Assembly: GCF_003352465.1 (NCBI RefSeq)
Contig: NZ_CP031153.1
Span: forward strand, 3,551,001 to 3,615,000
Source of the DNA: Kordia sp. SMS9
Lineage (GTDB): Bacteria; Bacteroidota; Bacteroidia; Flavobacteriales; Flavobacteriaceae
Length of the DNA: 64,000 nucleotides
Direction of reading: 5' to 3'
The position numbers were made by a program, and so were the translations under genes. This document shows positions 44,659 to 52,125 of the stretch, in pieces (position 1 is the first letter of the stretch; each line of letters opens with the position of its first letter). The notes under the pieces were generated by a model, which was not told the origin of the DNA, ran no database searches, and saw only the letters and a list, made by a program, of their open reading frames with translations.

Positions 44659-45381
44659 ATGAATATATTTTCTAAAATATTTGGCGGCACTAACAACTCC
44701 AAAAAGCAAGTATACACACATTACATACTGCAGGAATCAAAAAATGGCTATTCTTTAAAAAAAATGAAGAAAACGATTGTGATTTTTCCAGATCGTATCA
44801 ATACAAATGCGCATGCGGAAGCACAAACACAACATGTCTACACTAAAAAATTTCGGTCGTTACTTGATTTTTGGAATTATATTACGAAATCTGAAAAATG
44901 GTATTTAGAATACCAAGCAAATTCCATTCAGCATATAGAAAATTATATAGAAATTTTGGCGCCATTCATTGTAAAATCAACGAATGAGTTGCGACGCAAC
45001 ATGGAATTTTCAGAGAAAGATATCTTTACGATTGCCGCTTGGGATAATTTACTGTTTCGATATAAAGAAAAAAGCGAATTGGTTTTCAAAGAAAGTCAAA
45101 AATTGAAAGCTTTTTGTGCCAATTGTAAGAAAGAGCGAATAGAATTTAGTCAACGATATCCAAAATCAATTTGTCATGAATGTTTCTCCAAAATTACTGA
45201 CAATACAGGTAGAAGTGTAGAATTCTTTAATTCACATATTGGCGGTTATGGCTGCCAAGGATATTATTCTGGAACAAATCAACAAGAAAAATATGAAGAA
45301 GCCGTGTGTTATATTGATGGAAAAAAGTTTGTAGCGGAAGAAGCTAGATTTGGAGGAATTGTTATTAGTCTAAAAGAATAG
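44659..45381 (+). CDS. Hypothetical protein with zinc-ribbon-like Cys pairs
   Basis: 240 residues, not recognised. The first 150 residues are mixed alpha/beta with aromatic residues (SLLDFWNYITKSEKWYLEY). The C-terminal part has a Cys-x2-Cys pair (FCANCKK, near 153) and a second C-x2-C (ICHECFSK, near 174), which can bind zinc, followed by a Gly-rich SHIGGYGCQGYYSG. No signal peptide. Same transcript as the 44133 gene. Confidence 0.6.
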   Translation: MNIFSKIFGGTNNSKKQVYTHYILQESKNGYSLKKMKKTIVIFPDRINTNAHAEAQTQHVYTKKFRSLLDFWNYITKSEKWYLEYQANSIQHIENYIEILAPFIVKSTNELRRNMEFSEKDIFTIAAWDNLLFRYKEKSELVFKESQKLKAFCANCKKERIEFSQRYPKSICHECFSKITDNTGRSVEFFNSHIGGYGCQGYYSGTNQQEKYEEAVCYIDGKKFVAEEARFGGIVISLKE

Positions 45382-45714
45382 TTATGAAAAAACGCATTCT
45401 CCTTTGTCTTTGAGTTGTATGTACTAATGCGCAGAAATGAAAACAATGATACGTACCAAGAAGCGTTTCAAACAAATCGAAAACTAATAACGTATCAAGC
45501 GTTGCAAGCAATAGGTGTTTTGTGATTTCTTAGATACGTCCTTGCGAGAATTTTTGACATTGAGCGGAGTCGAAATGTAAAATTCGTGGCAATCTGTTTG
45601 TTTCAGAGAAAAAATTGACAATGATTTTGACAGACTGCCACGGCTTTGCCTCGCAGTGACGTTTCTTTGAAGTTGAATAGTTTTAGCGAATAATTTAAAA
45701 TTCAACATTAAAAA
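45382..45714. other. Repeat-bearing intergenic gap before the large operon end
   Basis: No gene of note. It holds the 24-bp palindromic element copy at 45557-45580 and, at about 45585-45660, an imperfect inverted pair (GGCAATCTGTTTG / CAGACTGCCACG, with CTCGCAGTGACG) like the REP elements elsewhere. A minus-strand frame at 45484-45708 overlaps these repeats and is not credible. Confidence 0.6.
45557..45580. repeat. Dispersed 24-bp palindromic element, copy 2
   Basis: 22 of 24 bases match 16753-16776, including the TTGAGCG...AGTCGAAATG core and the ACATT/AATGT ends. Confidence 0.6.
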
Positions 45715-46383
45715 TTAAGCATCAACGTCAAGTGTAATCACATCATCTGCGCGAATCATGCTTGGTTTGTTTGCGTCAAACGCGGGAAGTTGACTATCGA
45801 ACGTTGATGCGTCCGTGATGGTTTCTGCGTCCACATTTTCACCGAAATCATAGCCCAATCCGTATTCCGTTAAAAGTGTTTTGATTTCACCAAACGTTCT
45901 TTGTATCATATTTCCATTCTCGTCTTCTTTCTCAATAATATTCGGTAAAAAACGAATAATTTGTGCTTCTGACGGTGGCACTGGAACGATATCAAATTCA
46001 ATTTCCGCCGTAGCGTTTAAGCCTAAATTGTATTTATTGGTATTAGACGCATTTACGGGTGTTGCGTACATTTTTGGTCGAAACGCGCGTGTACTTTGCA
46101 GTGAATTTCCTGTACTTTGCTGCGAAATAGAAAGTGAAATTTTTGCTTTTGCCGTCGTTTTTGGAATCGTGTAAAACGTAGGTTGATACCCAACTTCACG
46201 CAGCATTTTTAAGGTTTCAGATCCTTTATCAGGATCACTGTTATAGATTTCTAAGGTTTGTCGTAACGAACCTTCGTCCAAGGCTGCTTGTGCTTCTCCA
46301 ACACCTTCGCCAATGGAGGCAATAAAATCTCCTAACGGTGCCGCAAAGGCATCTTTTACATAATCGTATGAATTGCTTGACAT
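45715..46383 (-). CDS. Candidate-system paralogue (C-terminal gene of the operon)
   Basis: 222 residues, unknown family. It shares the operon motif set in a looser form: an N-terminal amphipathic helix with PLGDFIASIGEGVGEAQAALD (about 15-35), then VGYQPTFYTIP, which aligns with LGFxPTFYxF of the other members. The middle (70-135) has alternating beta character and IVPVPPSEAQI replaces the C-terminal PPP motif. A short extra tail (160-222), with IKTLLTEYGLGYDFGENV, resembles a single PASTA-like unit. No signal or membrane segment. Confidence 0.75.
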   Translation of the reverse strand: MSSNSYDYVKDAFAAPLGDFIASIGEGVGEAQAALDEGSLRQTLEIYNSDPDKGSETLKMLREVGYQPTFYTIPKTTAKAKISLSISQQSTGNSLQSTRAFRPKMYATPVNASNTNKYNLGLNATAEIEFDIVPVPPSEAQIIRFLPNIIEKEDENGNMIQRTFGEIKTLLTEYGLGYDFGENVDAETITDASTFDSQLPAFDANKPSMIRADDVITLDVDA

Positions 46384-46389
46384 AATTTT

Positions 46390-48039
46390 TTAGTTTAATG
46401 GTTTTGCGAAAATTACTATGACTTCTTGTCCTTCTTCTACAGCTGTATCTGGCGCTGGCGATTGTTTAAATGCTTGTCCTGCAATGAGGTTTTTATCTTC
46501 TGTAGCGTGATAAACTGCATCCAGTTGTAAACCGTAGTTGAGCAATACTTTCCGAACGGCAGTTTCCGTCAATCCTAAAATATTAGGCATTTTTTGAGAA
46601 ACATTTGTCGCAAGAGTGTCCGATGGCACAATATCCAAACTGATATCACTAATTGCGGCACTGTTGACGTCTTTGGCAGATTCATAATCTAGCAAGCCAA
46701 AAATGGTTCCTTCAGGACCTTTTTCAACCGTTGTTTTTAAGTTGAGCGAAATATTAGACAGTTTGTATCGTGAATTGACCAATTCTTCTTCTGCTTTCAC
46801 AACATCGTTTACAATGCTGCTGTATACTTTGCTTGCCGATAATTTATTTGGATGATCTGTGATAGAAAAATCTTGTGCTTCCGCCAATTGTTCTTGCAGT
46901 TTTCCGTTTTCAACCTGTAAATTATTTACTAATGTTTGCTGATTTTGTAGTTCGGTTTCTTTTGCCGTAACTCGTGCTTTTTCTTGCTGAACAGCTGTTT
47001 GTAATTGTGAAATACTTGCTAAAAACGATACTTTTTCAAGTGCTAAATTGTCTTTTTCTGTCGTAAGATTTGAAACTTGGATTTGCAAATTGTCACGCTC
47101 TATAGAAATATCTGAAACTTGTATTTGTAGATTATCGCGTTCTATAGAAATGTCCGAAACTTGCTGTATTAAATCGTCACGTTCAATGGTAATATCTGAA
47201 ATTTGTAGTTGCAAATCGTCACGTTCTATGGAAATATTGGAAACTTCTTCTTGCAAATCGTCATACATGTTTTGATAATTAGCGCCGCCAACTTCTGCCA
47301 TTTCCAAACCTTCCATTTGCTCGCGTTGTGCAGCAAGTTCAGCTTCTAAGTTGTTTTTATCAACTTCCAATGTTTCCCGCAGTGCTTGCTCGTTTGCCAA
47401 ATTGGCACTTATGGTTTGCAAACTGTTGTTTAAATCGGCTACTTGTTGATTTCTCGTTTCAAAATCGTTTTGCACAATGGAAAGCTGACTGAGTAAAGAA
47501 TCACGTTCGTCTGCTAAGGAAGTAATCGTAGTATTCAATCCTGTTACTTGTGCAACGGCATTGTCTTTTTCTTCTTCCATGATGCGAATTGTGTTTGACA
47601 ATTCAAATACAGGAACTTGCGTTGCAATGATAAGATGATCAATTTTTTTAATGTACGCTTTCGGATCTAACAACCAGCTTTTTCCGAAATCTATGTTGAG
47701 TTTGCTATCGCCTTCAATGGTTGCTGTAAATGTCGTTGCAATTACTTCTGGAAGTCCCGATTGTGAAGTTGCAGAAATGATTCTGAAAGAAGGTGTTCCT
47801 CCAGATTTTAAAACTTCGCGTACCACACGAATTGTTTGGTTTGTTGTAGAAATTCGAGAAGGAATTTTTAAAGCATGCACTAATTTTCCGCTTGATACGA
47901 TCAAATCATCGGTGAATGCCAACCATGATTTTAAATAGACATTATAAAATTGGATTTGTACTTTTGCCGTTTTTACGGGTTTATCATTCACATCAAATAA
48001 GATATGCTGAAACTGAATACTTTGTATATTAACTGCCAT
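46390..48039 (-). CDS. Long coiled-coil protein with C-terminal PASTA domain
   Basis: 549 residues. The N-terminus (1-150) is beta-rich. The middle (about 165-400) is a long coiled coil with a 14-residue repeat (for example SDISIERDNLQIQV) repeated about five times, encoded by 42-bp DNA repeats near 47040-47260. The last ~65 residues (about 483-549) form a PASTA domain (MPNILGLTETAVRKVLLNYGL, GQAFKQSPAPDTAVEEGQEV). PASTA domains normally sense peptidoglycan outside the cell, but no signal peptide or membrane helix is seen. Tight operon spacing (6 bp to the previous gene). Confidence 0.85.
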   Translation of the reverse strand: MAVNIQSIQFQHILFDVNDKPVKTAKVQIQFYNVYLKSWLAFTDDLIVSSGKLVHALKIPSRISTTNQTIRVVREVLKSGGTPSFRIISATSQSGLPEVIATTFTATIEGDSKLNIDFGKSWLLDPKAYIKKIDHLIIATQVPVFELSNTIRIMEEEKDNAVAQVTGLNTTITSLADERDSLLSQLSIVQNDFETRNQQVADLNNSLQTISANLANEQALRETLEVDKNNLEAELAAQREQMEGLEMAEVGGANYQNMYDDLQEEVSNISIERDDLQLQISDITIERDDLIQQVSDISIERDNLQIQVSDISIERDNLQIQVSNLTTEKDNLALEKVSFLASISQLQTAVQQEKARVTAKETELQNQQTLVNNLQVENGKLQEQLAEAQDFSITDHPNKLSASKVYSSIVNDVVKAEEELVNSRYKLSNISLNLKTTVEKGPEGTIFGLLDYESAKDVNSAAISDISLDIVPSDTLATNVSQKMPNILGLTETAVRKVLLNYGLQLDAVYHATEDKNLIAGQAFKQSPAPDTAVEEGQEVIVIFAKPLN

Positions 48040-48041
48040 GA

Positions 48042-48755
48042 CTATTTTTGAATTGAAATTTTAGTGAGTACATTTCCAACGTTGACTTCGATGATTAATA
48101 TATGTCCGTTGGCAAAATCTACACCATCTACTTGTACTTGCGTTTGTGCCTTTCCGTTGCTATCAGTTCTAATTTCGCTTGTATTTAAAAATGTGGTATT
48201 GTGATTTAATGTTGCGTTCGGATTTAGCAATTCCGTTTTTTGTTGATTGTAATTAAATTCAACCAACGCAGCTGAAATTTTTTCGCCAGCCGCGTTGAAC
48301 ACTTCAACGTCAATATCAAAAACATGAATAGTATTCGTTGCTTTCGGAGTTGCGTTGATGATCATTTGTGGCAAGCCTTCATTGGGAACTACGGCGATAA
48401 ATCGTCCTGAAATCGTACTCGTCACTTTGTTAGATTCTTTCGTATCTGTACTCGTATTTGTACTTGCTACAGGTTTAAATGCCAACGTTCGTGCATATCC
48501 TTTTTGATAGGTTTGCGCCATCGAAGTTCTTGCCGTTTTACTTTCAGTAGCGGGAGATTCCGAACTTGTTTCTTTTTCAAATTCAGCTTCTACCTGTAAA
48601 TTAAAGTCCAAATACGGTAACGTATACAAGGTATTTGGTCTTCCAAATTCATCGTACGGTTTTACATTTCGCAGATGATTTTGTGCTTCATTCAAACTAT
48701 CGGAAATGCCTAATAGTATTTGTTTTAGCGTTAATGCGTTATTTGATGTGCTCAT
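48042..48755 (-). CDS. Candidate-system divergent family member
   Basis: 237 residues. It begins with a short helix, ILLGISDSLNEAQNHLRNV, that matches the IAxAQxxLD helix of the other members. The rest is beta-rich (YLDFNLQVEAEFE, VTSTISGRFIAVVP, ILIEVNVGNVLTKISIQK). It lacks a clear LGFxPTFYxF, so it is a divergent paralogue or an unrelated protein sharing the helix only. Adjacent to the PASTA coiled-coil gene with 2 bp between. No signal peptide. Confidence 0.65.
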   Translation of the reverse strand: MSTSNNALTLKQILLGISDSLNEAQNHLRNVKPYDEFGRPNTLYTLPYLDFNLQVEAEFEKETSSESPATESKTARTSMAQTYQKGYARTLAFKPVASTNTSTDTKESNKVTSTISGRFIAVVPNEGLPQMIINATPKATNTIHVFDIDVEVFNAAGEKISAALVEFNYNQQKTELLNPNATLNHNTTFLNTSEIRTDSNGKAQTQVQVDGVDFANGHILIIEVNVGNVLTKISIQK

Positions 48756-48765
48756 GTGTATTTTT

Positions 48766-50172
48766 TTAAAATGAGAAACTGTCTTTTTGCTTTTTTACTT
48801 CGTTTAAGATGTCAATACCTTTCTTTACATTTTGAGCGGTTTTAATGACATCAATGGCTACATTTAACTTTTTGTTCCCTACATCAAAGCGTGTCGTTTC
48901 TTCTTTTTTTGTTTGTTTTTGTTGGATGAAATCAAAATCGAATCCATGTTTGGTTGCTGCATCTTTTCCACTGATAAAATCAACTGCGTTTAGTTTTTTC
49001 TCAAAGAGATTTGCCACGTTATTGGCTTTTTCTAACTTTTTGTTGGCAGTGTTGAATACGGAATCCACTTTTTGTAGCTTTTTCCCAACTTTATTGACAA
49101 TGCCCATTCCTTTAGAAACCTTTTTGCTAAACGTTTGCAATTCAGGAGATTTTGTAATACTTTTTATTTTCTCTACACCTGTTTGCAGTTCATTTCCTGT
49201 GTGCCGAACGGTTTGAAACGTATCGTTTACTTTGGATACTTTTTTGGTTGCAGAATCAAAAGTGTCTAGTACTTTTGAAGCTTTCTTTGCAACCGATTGT
49301 ATGGTCTGCACTTCCTTTCGTTTCGCGGTGTTATTGACAAACGAATTCAGTTTTTCTTTGCCTTTTTTAACAGTTGTTGCAACCGTTTCTGCTGCTTTCT
49401 TTTTCTTTTCTAACGCAACAGTTACTTTTCGTTTTTCAGCATTTTTTAAAAGTGTTTGTGATTGCCTTTTTGATTTTTGCGTTGTTAACGTTGCTGCTTT
49501 TTGTGGTTTAGAAACAGGCTTTCGTATTGATTTTTGAACCACCTTTGCTACGGATTTTTTCGGTCGTTTGGTAAAATCGTCTACTTTTTGCTTTGTTTGT
49601 TGAATTTTTTGTCCAAATTCAAGTAAAGTTGTTGCCGTTTTCTTCTTTTTTGATACAATAGATTGCTCTGGCTTTCGCTGAATATTAGGAATGCGCGCTG
49701 CAGGTTTTGAAGCTTTTGTAGGTTGTAGTAAACCTGTGTTTGCTTTTGTGGTTTTGCGTTTTTTTGAAATTGGTGGAACACTAGAAACTTCTCTCTTTTT
49801 CGGAGTGAAAGAAGGTGTTACGTCCCAACGATCGTCTTGCTTTTTGCGATGACTCTCTTTTCTTTTTTGAAGCTTTTCTGCTGCTTCGGCTTCCTCTTTC
49901 TTCTTTTGATCAATTGTTTTTATTTCATGCTCATACCTTCTATCTGTATTGGATTCCTTTTTCTTACCAGTAAGTTCTGCCATTTGATCTTCGAGCTGTT
50001 TTTGCTCATCAATCAATGATTTTAAATTCGGATTAAATGCGGCAGCATCTTCTAAGGATTTGTCTGATTTTTTTCCAGTAGGAGAGAGCAACGAAGCTAT
50101 ATTTTCTATAGCCGCGTTTTCCTCCTTCGGAGCTTTTTCTTTCTTAACAAAACTTTTCCAATGTTTAGCCAT
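48766..50172 (-). CDS. Very basic Lys-rich rod protein
   Basis: 468 residues, Lys and Val rich, with almost no hydrophobic core outside repeats. The first 150 residues are charged (KKEKAPKEEN, MAELTGKKKES), then long basic helices follow with many KK/KKK runs. A repeated VxKxxxKVxDTFDSA / VNDTFQTV / VDSVFNTA pattern (about 300-400) marks a helical rod. It resembles histone-H1-like or scaffold proteins in composition only. No signal or membrane segment. It may bind nucleic acid or anionic polymer, or scaffold the assembly. Confidence 0.8.
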   Translation of the reverse strand: MAKHWKSFVKKEKAPKEENAAIENIASLLSPTGKKSDKSLEDAAAFNPNLKSLIDEQKQLEDQMAELTGKKKESNTDRRYEHEIKTIDQKKKEEAEAAEKLQKRKESHRKKQDDRWDVTPSFTPKKREVSSVPPISKKRKTTKANTGLLQPTKASKPAARIPNIQRKPEQSIVSKKKKTATTLLEFGQKIQQTKQKVDDFTKRPKKSVAKVVQKSIRKPVSKPQKAATLTTQKSKRQSQTLLKNAEKRKVTVALEKKKKAAETVATTVKKGKEKLNSFVNNTAKRKEVQTIQSVAKKASKVLDTFDSATKKVSKVNDTFQTVRHTGNELQTGVEKIKSITKSPELQTFSKKVSKGMGIVNKVGKKLQKVDSVFNTANKKLEKANNVANLFEKKLNAVDFISGKDAATKHGFDFDFIQQKQTKKEETTRFDVGNKKLNVAIDVIKTAQNVKKGIDILNEVKKQKDSFSF

Positions 50173-50189
50173 CTGTATAAACTCGTCTA

Positions 50190-50669
50190 TTAATTGTTTG
50201 CGTTTCTTTTACTTTCCAACTCAGTTTCGATCATCGCTTTCAAGCGTTGTTCAAAAACGGGTGGATTTGGAACGGTTACTAATTTGGTTCGTACTAAGGA
50301 ACTCGCTTCAGCCGAATACTGATATTTTTGTGAATAGCTTGCTGAAACAGAAGCGCTTACTGCAGCAAATCCTACATTAAATCCAGCACTCGCGGACACG
50401 GAAGCTCCAAACTCTCTTGATTCCATCATAGAAACAGACATTTTACACTCGAAAAATGTATCGACAAATTGGTAAAATGTGGGCGTAAAACCTAAGGCTA
50501 ATAAGCTGTATTCTTCGCCGCCCATTTCTACTTTGGTATTTACAAGTTCCTTTGCCAAATCCATAGAAACCCGATCCAAAGCTCGTTGCGCTTCTGCAAT
50601 CCCTATACCCAGAGATTTGATCATCTCGGGTAAGGGTGCATTTTGTATTTCTCTGGTGATTCTACCCAT
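50190..50669 (-). CDS. Candidate-system paralogue, compact member
   Basis: 159 residues, the shortest member and the cleanest template for the family. N-terminal helix LPEMIKSLGIGIAEAQRALD (about 13-32), then MGGEEYSLLALGFTPTFYQFVDTFFECKMSVSM (about 53-85), an Ala/Ser-rich stretch SASAGFNVGFAAVSASVSAS (95-115), and a closing YSAEASSLVRTKLVTVPNPP (120-139). Beta-sheet in the second half, no signal or membrane segment, no known domain. 6 bp from the next family gene. Confidence 0.8.
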   Translation of the reverse strand: MGRITREIQNAPLPEMIKSLGIGIAEAQRALDRVSMDLAKELVNTKVEMGGEEYSLLALGFTPTFYQFVDTFFECKMSVSMMESREFGASVSASAGFNVGFAAVSASVSASYSQKYQYSAEASSLVRTKLVTVPNPPVFEQRLKAMIETELESKRNANN

Positions 50670-50675
50670 GGATTA

Positions 50676-51584
50676 CTAGTTTTCTTCTTCTTCTCTAGCA
50701 ATTGCCATTTGTTGTTGTATGCGCTCTTCTAATGCCGCTGGTGGCGGAATTGGAACTAATTTCGTTTGTAATAAACTAGAACCTTCTGCTGAATAGCTGT
50801 ATTTTTGAGAGAAACCAGCATTTACTTGCGTGGTCGTTACTGTTTTGTTGGTTTTTAATCCTCTTCTCCAGCTAAAGCTTGCGCTTCTGTCTTTACTTTT
50901 CGATTTACTTTCATATTTGTATGAAGATGAGCCTTCTCGCGTAAACTTGATACTAAGCGTTACTTTAAGTATGGTATCTACAAATTGATAAAAAGTAGGC
51001 GCAAACCCAAGTTCTAACATGGACAAACGTTGTGGAACATAAATTGTTCTTTCCGTAGTTCCTGGCGTTACCATAATTTGAGTTGTAGACGCTGTTGGTG
51101 TGGTCATACTTTCATAGATGCCATCATCTACATTATACTTAAACCAATCTGTTGGTGTTTTTCTGTAAAAAACATCGCCATTTTTTTGATTGTCAGGCGT
51201 AAACTTGGCAGCATTGTCTGTTGGCGCTAAGTCTACATCAACGACTTCTTTATCGTATGCTGGTTCTGTTTCGCCAGATAAAAATTTAGCTTGAATGGAT
51301 GCTTTGTAAGCGCCATCTGAATTTGCGTTATACAATTCTACAGCATCTGCCAATTGTAATTTTTCTTTTCCGAAAAATACACGACTGTCTTTAAAATTGA
51401 TAAATTCTTTTCCGTTGATAGTAGATTTCACGGGACTTAATCCGCCCATCATTTCTGCTACTTCGATTGAGTTGGAATCTAATGCCATTTGCGCATTGGC
51501 AATGGAAGTAGCCATCTTCTCAATCATTTCTCCCATAGGAACATTGAGTAATTCTTGTCCTATTTCTGGATTTTTATGAAACAT
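50676..51584 (-). CDS. Candidate-system paralogue with internal insertion
   Basis: 302 residues. N-terminal helix MGEMIEKMATSIANAQMALD (about 17-36), then a 110-residue insertion (about 55-165) absent from the 50190 member. Next come MLELGFAPTFYQFVDTI (about 195-212), a Ser/Lys-rich beta region, and closing QKYSYSAEGSSLLQTKLVPIPPP (about 260-282), then a helical tail. The insertion has its own beta character (YKASIQAKFLSGE). No signal peptide. Confidence 0.8.
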   Translation of the reverse strand: MFHKNPEIGQELLNVPMGEMIEKMATSIANAQMALDSNSIEVAEMMGGLSPVKSTINGKEFINFKDSRVFFGKEKLQLADAVELYNANSDGAYKASIQAKFLSGETEPAYDKEVVDVDLAPTDNAAKFTPDNQKNGDVFYRKTPTDWFKYNVDDGIYESMTTPTASTTQIMVTPGTTERTIYVPQRLSMLELGFAPTFYQFVDTILKVTLSIKFTREGSSSYKYESKSKSKDRSASFSWRRGLKTNKTVTTTQVNAGFSQKYSYSAEGSSLLQTKLVPIPPPAALEERIQQQMAIAREEEEN

Positions 51585-51606
51585 AGTTTTTGATTTTTTT
51601 AATTTG

Positions 51607-52122
51607 TTATTCGTCTTTGTTTATAGTTGATCTTAAAATTTCAAGATATATATCAGGTGCAGGCAACGATACAATCTTTGCTGCAATTGATGAGGAGCCT
51701 TCCGCAGATGAAGAATATTTACGTGCATAATGCGCCGACACAGAAACGCCAAACATTTGAGTAGAAGTGCTATCACTGCTACTGTTGTTTGTACTTGAAC
51801 TGTTGTTGGCATTGCTGCTATTTCCATAGCTGAATCCTAATGCGCCTCCGTAGCTTTCAGATTCAGCCATAGAAAATTCCATTTTCATTTCTACAGAAGC
51901 TTCTGTAAAAGCGTAAAATGTGGGTGCAAAACCAAGGCTTAATAAATTGTACTCTTCATCACCTAGATTAATTTTTACCGCCGCCAACTCATTTGCCAAA
52001 CGAATGGAATTTGCATCCAAAGCCGATTGCGCATTGGCAATTGACATTCCGAGCTTTTCCAGCATCATTGGCAAGGGAGCGTTGGTAATTTGTTGTATAA
52101 CTTTAGGCGTAGTACTCATCAA
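51607..52122 (-). CDS. Candidate-system paralogue, Ser/Asn-rich loop
   Basis: 171 residues. Helix LPMMLEKLGMSIANAQSALD (about 16-35), GDEEYNLLSLGFAPTFYAF (about 54-72), a Ser/Asn-rich low-complexity loop at about 100-120 (NANNSSSTNNSSSDSTS), then YARKYSSSAEGSSSIAAKIVSLPAPD (130-155). Same layout as the 50190 product with a different loop, which suggests the loop is exposed and variable. No signal or membrane segment. Confidence 0.8.
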   Translation of the reverse strand: MMSTTPKVIQQITNAPLPMMLEKLGMSIANAQSALDANSIRLANELAAVKINLGDEEYNLLSLGFAPTFYAFTEASVEMKMEFSMAESESYGGALGFSYGNSSNANNSSSTNNSSSDSTSTQMFGVSVSAHYARKYSSSAEGSSSIAAKIVSLPAPDIYLEILRSTINKDE

Positions 52123-52125
52123 TGA

